A DNA stretch of 64,000 nucleotides from CAVZVZ01 sp963778895 (GTDB lineage Bacteria; Actinomycetota; Acidimicrobiia; Acidimicrobiales; Acidimicrobilacustridaceae): NCBI GenBank assembly GCA_963778895.1, contig CAVZVZ010000002.1, positions 248,001-312,000 of the forward strand, read 5' to 3'. Shown piece by piece: positions 46,285-55,479 of the stretch. The first letter of the stretch is position 1; every line of letters begins with the position of its first letter. A program made the position numbers and the translations under genes. The notes beneath the pieces are model-generated. The model had not been told where the DNA came from. It did no database searches and was given only the letters and a program-made list of their open reading frames with translations.

Positions 46285-47450
46285 TCAGGGGCCGGGGCCG
46301 GAGCGGGCGGGTGCGGGAGCCGGAGCGGACGCCGGCGGTGCCACATCGCTCGGCGTGCGGAACGGCGAGGGCGGCCGCGGGGCCGGGGGCGGGGTGGGCG
46401 CGGCCGGGCTGGGCGCCACGGGAGCAGCCGTCGGGGCCAGGTTGCCCGCGGCCGACGGGGCTTGCGACGGCGCGATGCGCGGCGCCGGCACCGTGCTCAG
46501 CACTCGCACGAGCACGTGCTCCACGCCGAGGCCCTGTGCCAGTGCTTCGTACGACAACACGATCCGGTGGCGCATCACGTCGGGCGCGACATCGAACACG
46601 TCTTGGGGGAGGGCGTAGTTACGGCCGCGAAGCAGAGCCATGGCGCGGGCACCGGCGATCAGTCCGAGACTGGCGCGTGGGCTGGCGCCGTACGCGATGA
46701 GCTCCTCGAGCTCGGGGAGGCCGTGTGACGCGGGGCGCGCGTCGCCAACACCAGGTTGACGGCGTAGTCGACGACACCGTGGTCGACGTAGACCGAGTCG
46801 GCCGCGGCCTGCAGGCGGATCAGCGCGTCGGGCGTGAGTACCTGCGAGGCGTGCGGAGGGTTGACGCCCATGCGATGCACGATCTCGAGTTCTTCGGCCG
46901 GCGTCGGGTAGCCGATCACGATCTTCATCAGGAACCGATCACGTTGTGCTTCCGGAAGCGGATAGACGCCTTCGGACTCGATCGGGTTCTGGGTGGCGAG
47001 CACGAGGAACGGCTCCGGTGCGTGGCGGGTGACGCCACCGACGGAAACGTGGTGCTCGGCCATGACCTCGAGCAGCGCCGACTGCACCTTGGCCGGCGCA
47101 CGGTTCACCTCATCGGCGAGCACGAAGTTGGCGAAGATCGGGCCCCACTCGATATCGAAGCTCTCGTTCGACGCGCGGTAGATGCGCGTGCCGACGATGT
47201 CTGCGGGAAGCAGGTCGGGAGTGAACTGCAGCCGGGTGAACGTTCCGCCCGACACCGTCGCCAGTGTTTCGACGGCCAACGTCTTGGCCAGACCCGGCAC
47301 GCCCTCGAGCAGGCAGTGGCCTCGCGCCAGCAGGCAGACGAGAAGGCGCTCGATGGCCCGATCTTGGCCAACGATGACCTTCTTGATCTCGAACAGCGCT
47401 TGTTCGAGTTGTTCGGGGGCGGCAGCTGTTGCCGTGGACGCGTCCGACAT
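46285..47450 (-). CDS. moxR: MoxR-family AAA+ ATPase with Pro/Ala-rich tail
   Basis: About 387 residues. The AAA+ motor shows CLLEGVPGLAKTLAVETLA (Walker A), TRLQFTPDLLPADIVGTRIY, FANFVLADEVNRAPAKVQSALLEVMAE (Walker B) and VLATQNPIESEGVYPLPEAQRDRF (sensor 1), then LPELEELIAYGASPRASLGLIAGARAMALLRGR. MoxR ATPases act as chaperones that insert cofactors or assemble complexes with VWA partners. After the normal end (near residue 320) a 60-residue tail of Ala/Pro repeats (APAPAPARSGPGP at the end) is unusual. Net two extra bases near 46729-46738 break the frame before HGLPELEEL. The region 46285-46640 should be rechecked too. Confidence 0.88.
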
Positions 47451-47519
47451 GCTGGCCGGCTCCTGTCTGTGTTGGGCCTGTAGACGGTGCACTTGACCAT
47501 GTTCGGTCGAAGACCAAGA

Positions 47520-47549
47520 TAAAGGAAGCCTGCTCTTAGTAGGCCTTTA
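47520..47549. promoter_or_regulatory. inverted repeat in the moxR / response-regulator divergent promoter region
   Basis: TAAAG (47520-47524) and GCCT (47528-47531) pair with AGGC (47541-47544) and CTTTA (47545-47549), leaving three bulged bases. The element is 38 bp upstream of the regulator start and 70 bp upstream of moxR. It may bind the encoded response regulator, although it is not a simple direct repeat of the MprA-box type. Confidence 0.4.
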
Positions 47550-47586
47550 CCTTCCGAATACGCCGGTTTCGCTAGCGTCGTACGTT

Positions 47587-48270
47587 GTGCGAGTACTCGT
47601 AGTCGATGACGAACGCGACCTGACCGATGCCGTCGCGCGCGGCCTGCGCCAGGAGGGTTACGCCGTCGACGTGGCCTTCGACGGGTCCGAGGCGCTCGAG
47701 AAGGTGACGCTGAACACCTACGACGTGATCTGCCTCGACATCACGATGCCAGAGATCGACGGGCGGGAGGTGTGCCGCCGTATTCGGGCCGACGAGCTGA
47801 TCTCGCCCCAGCCCCGCATTTTGATGCTGACAGCCCGTGACGCACTCGAAGATCGGGTTTCGGGTCTCGACGATGGCGCCGATGACTATCTGGTGAAGCC
47901 CTTCGCCTTTCCCGAGCTCGCCGCCAGGGTGCGATCTCTGGCCCGTCGCGACACTCCGACGGAATCCTCGCTGTACCGGGTTCTCGATCTCGAGCTCGAC
48001 GACGCCCGTCACGCGGCGCGACGTGGCGACCGCGTGCTGGACCTCACCGCGAAGGAGTTCGCGCTGTTGCGCTTCTTCATGGCGCACCCCGGTGAGGTGC
48101 TGTCTCAGGAGACGCTGCTCGAGCATGTCTGGGACGAATTCGCCGACCCGTTCACCAACACCGTGCGCGTAACGGTCGGGACATTGCGTCGCAAGCTCAC
48201 CGGTGCCGATGAAGAGTCGCTCATCGAGACCGTGATCGGCCGCGGGTACAAGCTCAGGGACGATCCGTGA
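47587..48270 (+). CDS. OmpR-family response regulator, MprA-like
   Basis: A 227-residue protein. The receiver domain has the acidic pair VVDDERD, the phospho-acceptor Asp51 in VICLDITMPEIDG, the Thr in MLTARDALEDR and the Lys in DDYLVKPFAFPELAARVR. The winged-helix output domain has LDLTAKEFALLRFFMAHPGEVLSQETLLEHVWDE and NTVRVTVGTLRRKL ... ETVIGRGYKL. It is followed, with overlap, by its kinase and then an HtrA protease, the arrangement of mycobacterial MprA-MprB-PepD, which senses envelope stress. GTG start. Confidence 0.92.
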   Translation: MRVLVVDDERDLTDAVARGLRQEGYAVDVAFDGSEALEKVTLNTYDVICLDITMPEIDGREVCRRIRADELISPQPRILMLTARDALEDRVSGLDDGADDYLVKPFAFPELAARVRSLARRDTPTESSLYRVLDLELDDARHAARRGDRVLDLTAKEFALLRFFMAHPGEVLSQETLLEHVWDEFADPFTNTVRVTVGTLRRKLTGADEESLIETVIGRGYKLRDDP

Positions 48271-49451
48271 CCGACCCACGCTCCGTACGGGTGGCCACCA
48301 GGTTGCCGAGCTGGATGGGCTCGATCCGTGTGCGGCTGGCCCTGCTGTACTCGACGATCCTCGTCGGTTTGGCCGTGGTCCTTCTGTCCGTGATCTACAT
48401 CGGTCTGGCCCACAGCCTTTCGGAGCAACCGGTGTCGCGGCGCGTCCAGCAACAGCTGCAGTTCCCGAGTGGCCAAACGGTGATCGTCGAAGGCGAGCAG
48501 GTCGACCCCTATCTCTGGGTCGAAAAGGCGGCCAACCAACGAGCGCTCGACACGTTGCGCGAGCTTGCGCTCGGTTCGCTGCTGATGTTGTTCGTGGCGA
48601 GCATCGGCGTGGGATGGTCGGTATCGGGCCGAGTGTTGCGGCCGATCGGTCGGATCACCGACGTCGCCCGGGACATCCAAGCCACGGATCTGAGCCGGCG
48701 AATCAACCTGAAGGGCCCTGATGACGAGCTGAAACAGCTGGCCGACACGTTCGACGGGATGCTTGGCCGCATCGACGATGCCTTCGAGTCGCAACGGGAG
48801 TTCATCCACGAGGCGTCGCACGAGTTGCGCAACCCGTTGGCGGTGATTCGTACGAACATCGACGTCACGCTGGCCGACCCCGAGGCCACGCCCGACGACC
48901 TCCGTCACACGGCCGAGGTCGTGCAGAAGTCCACCGAGCGGATGTCCCGCTTGGTCGACGATCTGTTGGTCTACGCGCGAAAGGGAAGCCTCTCGCTCGA
49001 GCGTGAGCGGGTGGATGCGGCCGACGTCGTGGCTGAGGCGGCCGATGAGTTCACCGCGACGGCGGAGGCACAACACATCCGCATTGAATGTGAGACCGAG
49101 CCCGGGCTGTGGCTCGACGCCGATCGACTGGCCTTGCGGCAAGCGCTGGCGAACCTGTTGGCGAACGCGTTGCGCGTGAGCCCGCCGGACACGACGGTGC
49201 GCGTGAGCGCGGGTCGCAAGCCAGGTTGGATCTGGCTGGGCGTCGAGGATCAGGGTCCCGGCATCGCGACAGCAGACCAAGACCGGGTGTTCCAACGCTT
49301 CTATCGCGGTGATGCGGCTAACGGCGAAGCACGTCGCAGTGGGCTCGGACTGACGATCGTGCGCCAGATCGCCGAGGCGCACAGTGGGGAAGTGCGCCTG
49401 GTGTCCGAGCCCGGCGAAGGCGCCGCGTTCGCCATCTGGCTGCCCGCCTGA
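48267..49451 (+). CDS. sensor histidine kinase, MprB-like
   Basis: A 394-residue membrane kinase. TM1 is VRLALLYSTILVGLAVVLLSVIYIGLA. A short extracytoplasmic sensor of about 65 residues comes next. TM2 is LALGSLLMLFVASIGVGWSVSG, then a HAMP domain (PIGRITDVARDIQATDLSRRI). HisKA has the phospho-His in FIHEASHELRNPLAVIRTNID. The ATPase domain has the N box LANLLANALRVSP, VEDQGPGIA and GLGLTIVRQIAEAHSG. The GTG start overlaps the regulator stop by four bases (GTGA). Confidence 0.93.
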   Translation: MTDPRSVRVATRLPSWMGSIRVRLALLYSTILVGLAVVLLSVIYIGLAHSLSEQPVSRRVQQQLQFPSGQTVIVEGEQVDPYLWVEKAANQRALDTLRELALGSLLMLFVASIGVGWSVSGRVLRPIGRITDVARDIQATDLSRRINLKGPDDELKQLADTFDGMLGRIDDAFESQREFIHEASHELRNPLAVIRTNIDVTLADPEATPDDLRHTAEVVQKSTERMSRLVDDLLVYARKGSLSLERERVDAADVVAEAADEFTATAEAQHIRIECETEPGLWLDADRLALRQALANLLANALRVSPPDTTVRVSAGRKPGWIWLGVEDQGPGIATADQDRVFQRFYRGDAANGEARRSGLGLTIVRQIAEAHSGEVRLVSEPGEGAAFAIWLPA

Positions 49452-49505
49452 TTTTCGCTCCGTCCTTACGAGTGCTTTACAACGCATTCCATAGGTTCGT
49501 CGTCG

Positions 49506-50728
49506 ATGACGAGCACATGGCCCCCGACCCTCCCGGACACCCCGCCCACGACCGACCACGACGCGTGGGAAGTTCCCCCAACCGGTGGCGCCTTCCGAGG
49601 CGCGCCGACGCCGCCGCCCCCGCCCCCAACGTCTTCCTCCCCTCCTCCCAACCGGCGTGGGGGTGGGCGGCGTGCGGCCACCGCGGTCCTGGCGGCCGTC
49701 GCCCTCGTGGGTGGCGGCTACATGGTCCGCGATCTCACCGATTCGCACAGCACCACCAGCGTGAGCACCTCCTCGGTGTCCCCCGCAGCGAGCTCCACCA
49801 CCTTGCCGTCGGGTACCACGCCGGCGGTTGCGTCGAGTGGCGACGAGCCCGTTGCCGACGTCGCGGCCGCAGTGAGCCCTGCCGTCGTGCAGATCCAGAC
49901 CCAAGAGGGTCTCGGCTCCGGCACGATCTACGACTCGCAGGGCTACATCCTCACCAACAACCACGTCGTCGGCACCGCTACGACCGTTCAGGTGATCCTC
50001 GCTGACGGCACTGGCTACGACGGCAAGGTGCTCGGCACCGATCCCAGCAGCGACATCGCCGTCGTGCAGATCCACGCCAACATCGATCTCCCCGTCGCGC
50101 GACTTTCGACGAGCGCAGTGCGCGTCGGACAGACCGCCGTGGCGCTCGGTAGCCCGTTCGGTCTCGACCAGACGGTGACAGCCGGCATCGTGAGCGCAGT
50201 CGATCGGCCGGTCGAGAACGACCAGAACATCGCGGTCAACATGATCCAGACCGACGCACCGATCAATCCTGGCAACTCGGGTGGCGCGCTCGGCCAACAT
50301 CCGCGGCGAGGTGATCGGGGTACCGACGGCCATCTTCTCGCCAGAACGGCGAGAACAACGGCATCGGGTTCGCCATCCCGATCGACGTCGCGAAGCAGAT
50401 CGCCGACAAGATCACCAGCGGCCAGTCCCTGTCGCATGCCGCGATGGGCATCCAACTCCAGTCGTCGAGCTCGTCGAGCAGCGGCCAGTCCGCGGTGCAG
50501 TCCGGTGAGCCCGGTGCGGTCGTCGCCGTCGTCACCTCGGGTGGCCCGGCCGACTCCGCCGGCCTCAAGGCTGGCGACCGGATCACGGCCGTCGACGGCA
50601 ATCAGGTGCGCAGCGGTTCGGAACTCCAAGGGCGCATCGGTATCTACAGCCCGGGCGACAAGGTCACCGTGACCTTCGTCCGGGACGGCAATACGCAAAC
50701 GGCGGAGGTCACGCTCGGCACTCGCTGA
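49506..50728 (+). CDS. HtrA/PepD-like membrane serine protease with PDZ domain
   Basis: About 406 residues. A Pro-rich cytoplasmic N-terminus precedes a single TM (AATAVLAAVALVGGGYMV). The trypsin-like domain has the triad His153 (YILTNNHVVG), Asp183 (SSDIAVVQI) and Ser258 (INPGNSGGAL). A PDZ domain ends it (AVVAVVTSGGPADSAGLKAGDRITAVDGNQV). It degrades or chaperones misfolded extracytoplasmic proteins. Its place after the two-component pair repeats the mprAB-pepD layout. Two extra bases just after the nucleophile (GG 50292-50293, CC 50341-50342) break the frame; repair gives NIRGEVIGVPTAIFSQNGENNGIGFAIP. Confidence 0.92.
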
Positions 50729-50848
50729 CTTGATCGACGATCACCTGACCCCGCTTAGATCGGAGCGGTGTCCCGGGACCCACCATTTCGGGGGTCTCCG
50801 CACCCGGGACACCGCCCGAAGATCGCAGGAACAACAGATCCCAGCCCG

Positions 50849-50878
50849 CTCGGGCGCATCCTTCGGGGTGCGCCCGAG
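50849..50878. terminator. strong hairpin with TTCG tetraloop
   Basis: CTCGGGCGCA (50849-50858) pairs perfectly with TGCGCCCGAG (50869-50878), extended by CC/GG closing a TTCG tetraloop. It lies 120 bp after the HtrA gene and well before ftsY. No T-run follows, but the stem is very stable, so termination after htrA is likely. Confidence 0.6.
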
Positions 50879-50903
50879 TCGGTTATGCAGCTCTGCTTGC
50901 TTT

Positions 50904-50922
50904 CGTTCGCCTCCGGCGAACG
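50904..50922. terminator. second hairpin in the htrA-ftsY gap
   Basis: CGTTCGC (50904-50910) and GCGAACG (50916-50922) form a perfect 7-bp stem around CTCCG, 25 bp after the TTCG hairpin. The tandem placement suggests a combined terminator or RNA-stability element. The rest of the 255-bp gap shows no gene. Confidence 0.5.
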
Positions 50923-50983
50923 GGCTCCGCCACCGTCCGCGGGGACGCTGGTGGCAATCGCGTCGGCCTAGGCTGCGGATCTG

Positions 50984-52169
50984 ATGGGAATCGTGCTGAT
51001 CATCGCTGTTGTCGCGCTCGTCGTCATCGGGACCGCCGGCTTCGTCGTGGCCTCACGACGACGTCGCGGCGACGTGCTCGACCCGCCCCCGGCCGCCCCG
51101 CGTGTCGAGCGAGCACCCACCGCGACCGCGGTGTCCGAGCCCCTCGACGAGGTCGAGGTCGACGAGGCGCTCCAGCAAGCGGTCGAAGAAGCCGTTGCAC
51201 CGGCCGAGGCCGAAGCGGTCGTCGCCGAAGCCGAAGCGATCATCGCCGAGGCGCCGCCAGAGGCGCCGGTCAAACCTCGATTCCGGGATCGGCTCACCAA
51301 AGCCCGCGGGCTGCTGTCGGGCTACGTCGGATCGATCGTCGGCCGCGACAAGATCGACGGTGAGACCTGGGACGAGCTCGAAGAAGCCCTCATCCGCGCC
51401 GACGTGGGCGTGCAGGCGACGCAGGAGCTCCTCGAGCACTTGCGGTCGCGTGTGAAAGAGGAGGGCCTCACCGACGGTCAGCAGCTGCTCGACGCGCTCA
51501 AGACCGAGTTGAAGGAGCGGCTGTCCGGCTTCGATCTCGATCTTCGCTACGCCGAACGGCCCCCGAGCGTGTGGTTGTTCGTGGGAGTCAACGGCGTCGG
51601 CAAGACGACGACGATCGGCAAGCTCGGCCGGCGCGAGACCGACGAGGGCCACGCCGTGGTCATGGCGGCCGGCGACACGTTCCGCGCCGCGGCCGCCGAG
51701 CAGCTGGGCCATGTGGGCCGAGCGCGCCGATGCCAGCCTCGTCCGCGGGGCCGAGGGCGGCGACCCGAGCGCCGTGATCTTCGACGCCATCGAGAGCGCT
51801 GCGGCGCACGACTCCGATCTCGTCCTCGCCGACACCGCCGGGCGTCTGCACACCAAGGTCAACTTGATGGAGGAGCTGCGCAAGGTGCGCCGCGTCGCCG
51901 AGAAGGGCGCCGGCACGGTCAGCGAGGTGCTGCTCGTGCTCGACGCCACGACCGGCCAGAACGGTCTGGTGCAGGCCCGCCAGTTCACCGAGGCGGTCGA
52001 GCTCACCGGCGTGGTGCTCACCAAGCTCGATGGATCGGCCAAGGGCGGCATCGTCGTGGCGATCCAGGCCGAGCTCGGCATCCCCGTCAAGCTGGTGGGC
52101 CTGGGCGAGGGCGTCGAGGATCTCGTAGCGTTCGATCCCGACGAGTTCGTCGAAGCCCTGTTCTCCTGA
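50984..52169 (+). CDS. ftsY: signal recognition particle receptor FtsY
   Basis: About 394 residues. An N-terminal TM (MGIVLIIAVVALVVIGTAGFVV), as in actinobacterial FtsY, leads into an acidic Ala/Glu-rich A region. The NG GTPase domain follows: FVGVNGVGKTTTIGKLG (G1), AAGDTFRAAAAEQL, LADTAGRLHTKVNLMEEL (G3) and TGVVLTKLDGSAKGG (G4). It docks SRP-ribosome complexes at the membrane. An extra G in GGG 51706-51708 breaks the frame after AAAEQL. Repair gives AAAEQLAMWAERADASLVRG. It is paired with ffh 0.6 kb downstream. Confidence 0.94.
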
Positions 52170-52200
52170 CGACCTGTTCTCCTAGGAGGCCCATCCCCCC

Positions 52201-52715
52201 ATGCATGCGATCGCCGGGTTCTTCCGGTTCATCTTCCGACTGCTGCTCCTGCCGTTCAAGCTCGTGTTCGCGCTGCTCGGGCGTTCGCTCGGACGATCCG
52301 CGGCACCTTCCGCGTGGGCTACAAGGTCGGTGCCGCGCCCGTGAAGGTGGGTCGTCGGGCGACACGGGTAGCCGGGGTCAGCGGGGTGGTCTGCTTCGTT
52401 CTCGGACTCGCCCTCGGCCTGCTGTTCGCGCCGGTCAAAGGTCGGGACCTGCGCACCAAACTGCAGCGCGCCCTCGGACGGGGCGCGGGGCTCTCCGATG
52501 CCGAATTGGCCGAGAAGGTGGGTTTCGAGCTCGGGCACGCGCCACGGACGTGGCATCTGCCGCAACCCGAGGTCGCCGTGGTCGAGGGCCGGGTGCAGCT
52601 GAGGGGTCGTGTTCCCCACGACACCGCCCGTGAGGAACTGGTCCGGGTGGCCACCGCCATCCCCGGCGTCGGCGGTGTCGACGACCTGCTCGACGTCGAG
52701 GCTGCTACCTCCTGA
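52201..52715 (+). CDS. BON-domain protein with N-terminal membrane segments
   Basis: About 171 residues. The N-terminus (MHAIAGFFRFIFRLLLLPFK) and the later GVSGVVCFVLGLALGLLFAP are hydrophobic. A basic linker then leads to a BON domain: EVAVVEGRVQLRGRVPHDTAREELVRVATAIPGVGGVDDLLDVE. BON domains bind phospholipid or mediate oligomerisation in envelope proteins. AGGAGG at 52184-52189 supports the ATG used here. The frame changes near 52290-52305 by net two extra bases or one missing base. Joining to RGTFRVGYKVGAAPVKVG restores continuity. It is an uncommon insertion between ftsY and ffh. Confidence 0.72.
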
Positions 52716-52735
52716 ACCGGTAGCCTTCTCTCTTC

Positions 52736-54185
52736 ATGTTCGAGTCGCTGTCCGATCGTTTCGATGGGATCTTCAAGCGGCTTCGTGGGCGCGGCAAGCT
52801 CAGCGAGGCCGATGTCGACGAGGTCCTTCGCGAGATCCGTCTCGCGTTGCTCGAGGCCGACGTCAACTTCGAGGTCGTCAAGGGCTTCGTGGCGCGCGTG
52901 CGCGAGCGCTGTGTCGGCGAGGAACTGAGCGGCGCGCTCAATCCGGCGCAACAAGTCATCAAGATCGTCAACGACGAACTGACCGCCACGCTCGGCGGCG
53001 AGACGATCCGCATCACGTACGCTTCGAAGCCACCGACGGTCGTGCTGATGGCTGGGTCTGCAGGGCTCGGGTAAGACCACGAACTCGGCGAAGCTCGCGC
53101 GTTGGTTCAAGAGCCAGGGCCGTAACCCGCTCTTGGTCGCAGCCGACCTTCAGAGGCCGGCCGCAGTCGAGCAGTTGCAGACGCTTGGTGACCAGATCGG
53201 CGTACCGGTCTTCAGCGAGCCGACCGATCCGGTCGAAGTGGCCCGGGCGTCGATCAGCTACGCGCGCCAGAACGGGCGCGACATCGTTCTCGTCGACACG
53301 GCAGGTCGCCTGGCCATCGACGCGGAGTTGATGGATCAGGTCCGCCACATCTCCGAGGCCGTGCAACCCGACTACACGTTCCTCGTCATCGACGCGATGA
53401 CGGGCCAGGATGCCGTCACCACTGCCGAGGCGTTCCACCAGACACTCGCACTCGACGGCGTGATCCTCACCAAGCTCGACGGCGACGCCCGCGGCGGCGC
53501 CGCGTTGTCGGTGAAGGAAGTCGTCGGACGTCCGATCGCGTTCGCGTCCACGGGCGAGAAGCTGGCCGACTTCGATCTCTTCCACCCGGATCGCCTGGCC
53601 GGTCGCATCCTCGGCATGGGCGACATGCTCACGCTGATCGAGAAGGCCGAGGAGGTCTACGAGAAGGACGAGGCGGAAGCCGCCGCTACCAAGCTCCTCG
53701 AGGGCCAGTTCACGCTCGAGGACTTCCTCGAGCAGATGCAGCAGATCAAGAAGATGGGCCCCCTGTCGGGTCTGGTCTCGATGCTGCCCGGCGTGCCCAA
53801 AGAGGTGAAGGACGCCGAGATCGACGACCGTGAGATCGCGCGGATCGAAGCGATCATCCAGTCGATGACGCCGGCCGAACGGGCCGACCCCGACAGCATC
53901 GATGCGTCCCGTCGCACCCGCATCGCCGCGGGTTCCGGTGCCCAGCCCGCCCAGGTCAGCGAGCTGCTCAAGCAGTTCCGCGAGGTCTCCAAGATGATGA
54001 AGCGGATGGGCGGCTTCGGGTCCAAGCGCATGAAGAAGGCGCGGAAGGGCAAGAAGGGCGGCAAGCAGTCGAAGGGTCGGGTGACACCCAAGGGCAAGCC
54101 GACCCTGCAGCTCCCGAGCTTCGAGCCCGACGCCATGCCGTCCCTCGAGGATCTCCAGGGGGACGGGCTGCCAGGTCTGCGTTGA
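52736..54185 (+). CDS. ffh: signal recognition particle protein Ffh (SRP54)
   Basis: About 482 residues. The N domain is FESLSDRFDGIFKRLRGRGKLSEADVDEVLREIRLALLEADVNF. The GTPase shows GLQGSGKTTNSAKLARW, LVAADLQRPAAVEQL, VLVDTAGRLAIDAELM and VILTKLDGDARGG. The M domain includes EGQFTLEDFLEQMQQIKKMGPLSGLVSMLPG and the RNA/signal-binding TRIAAGSG stretch, then a basic Met/Lys-rich end. An extra G in GGG 53054-53056, right at the P-loop, splits the gene; repair gives VLMAGLQGSGKTT. The SRP RNA gene is not visible in the window. Confidence 0.95.
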
Positions 54186-54330
54186 CCTGGGCGGTAGTCC
54201 CGCTAGCCTCCTTGGGTCGCCCGGTATTTGATTGAGCCTGGTGATCTGACGCACCATGTCTGGCCGCCTCGGACCGAGATCCGGGGTTTCGCCGCGCGCT
54301 GCTCCGAAGTACGACGAAGAGAGAAAACAC

Positions 54331-54642
54331 GTGGTCAAGCTCCGCCTGATGCGGATGGGCAAGAAGAAGCAGCCCTCCTATCGCATCGTCGCAACCGACA
54401 GTCGCTCACCGCGCGACGGCCGTTTCATCGAGATCCTCGGTCACTACAACCCCCGCGAGGAGCCGTCCGCGCTCTCGGTCGACAACGAGAAGGCCGTCGG
54501 CTGGCTGCGCCAGGGTGCGCAGCCGAGCGACACCGTTCGTCGCCTGCTGACGACGTCGGGCGCGTGGGCCATCTTCAAGGGCGAAGCACCCCCGGTCACC
54601 GCTGAGGCGCCCGCTGCTTCCGACGAGCAGGTCGTGTCTTGA
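54331..54642 (+). CDS. rpsP: 30S ribosomal protein S16
   Basis: A 103-residue protein. VVKLRLMRMGKKKQPSYRIVATDSRSPRDGRFIEILGHYNP is the S16 signature. It continues DNEKAVGWLRQGAQPSDTVRRLLTTSG. GTG start at the family position, with a weak GAAGAGAG upstream. It opens the rpsP-khpA-rimM-trmD-rplS run. Its stop overlaps the KH-protein start (TTGA). The 145-bp gap after ffh probably holds its promoter, which I cannot define. Confidence 0.95.
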   Translation: MVKLRLMRMGKKKQPSYRIVATDSRSPRDGRFIEILGHYNPREEPSALSVDNEKAVGWLRQGAQPSDTVRRLLTTSGAWAIFKGEAPPVTAEAPAASDEQVVS

Positions 54643-54965
54643 GCGACGACGATCAGTTCGACGACGACATCGACGATGACGATGACGACGACGACTACAA
54701 CCGGGTCGAAGGCAACTCGGTAGCGACGCCGACGGCGCAGGCTGTGCTCGAGTATCTCGTTCGTCAGATCGTCGAGGAGCCCGACGCCGTGCAGGTGCAG
54801 GTGGACGAGAACGGTCGTCGGCCCTCGCTGAACGTCACCGTCGCCCCGGGCGACATGGGACGTGTCATCGGCAAGCGCGGTCGGGTTGCGCAGTCGATCC
54901 GCACGGTCGTCCGAGCGGCGGCAGCGCGCGACGGCCGTGAGATCGAGGTCGAGTTCGTCGACTGA
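54639..54965 (+). CDS. khpA: KH-domain RNA-binding protein KhpA
   Basis: A 108-residue protein. The N-terminus is an acidic run of Asp residues. The KH domain follows: AVLEYLVRQIVEEPDAVQVQVDENGRRPSLNVTVAPGDMGRVIGKRGRVAQSIRTVVRAAA, with the GxxG-type loop GKRG. KhpA binds mRNA and rRNA and, with KhpB, affects cell size in Gram-positives. Its position between rpsP and rimM is the standard one. TTG start overlaps the rpsP stop. The 30-residue acidic extension is longer than usual. Confidence 0.9.
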   Translation: MSDDDQFDDDIDDDDDDDDYNRVEGNSVATPTAQAVLEYLVRQIVEEPDAVQVQVDENGRRPSLNVTVAPGDMGRVIGKRGRVAQSIRTVVRAAAARDGREIEVEFVD

Positions 54966-54973
54966 GCGCCAGC

Positions 54974-55449
54974 GTGCTCGAAGTCGGCTCCATCACTCGA
55001 TCACACGGGCTCCGCGGCGAGCTCGTCGTGCACCTCGTCACGACCGAACCGTCACGGGTCGCGCCCGGCTCGACGATTGTTCGCCGGCGAACGACTGCTC
55101 GTGGTTCGCTCGTCGCGACCGCATCAGAAGAAGTGGGTCGTGGCGTTCGACGGCGTTGACACCCGTGAGGCGGCGGACGAACTGCGCGGCACCACGTTGT
55201 TCGCGGAAGCCGTTGGCGCCCGACGCCGATGACGAGGACACGTTGTGGGTGCACGAGCTGATCGGCGCGCGCGTCGTCGACGCCGAGGGTGTGGATCGCG
55301 GCCGGATCGAGGCGGTGCAGGAGAACCCGGCCAGCGACGTGTTGGTGCTGGACTCGGGCGCGCTGGTCCCGTTGACGTTCGCGGTCGGGTGGGATGTGCG
55401 CGGCGAGCAGCTGCGCATCGACGTGCCCGCCGGCCTGTTCGACCTCTGA
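54974..55449 (+). CDS. rimM: ribosome maturation factor RimM
   Basis: About 157 residues. LEVGSITRSHGLRGELVVHLVTTEP is the RimM N-terminal barrel. The PRC-like half has VHELIGARVVDAEGVDRGRIEAVQENPASDVLVLDSGALVPLTF. It helps 30S head assembly and binds S19. Two extra bases (TT near 55077-55078 and TT at 55213-55214) put the middle in other frames. Repair reads FAGERLLVVRSSRPHQKKWVVAFDGVDTREAADEL and then PDADDEDTLWVHEL. GTG start nine bases after khpA. Confidence 0.92.
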
Positions 55450-55479
55450 CCGTCGCCGCCCGTGGGAGGCTGACGAAGC

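Noticed and set aside
48105..50333. A 742-codon open frame on the minus strand opposite the kinase and protease genes
   Set aside because: It is a shadow of high-GC third-codon bias. The opposite strand encodes a complete histidine kinase and HtrA protease with all motifs.
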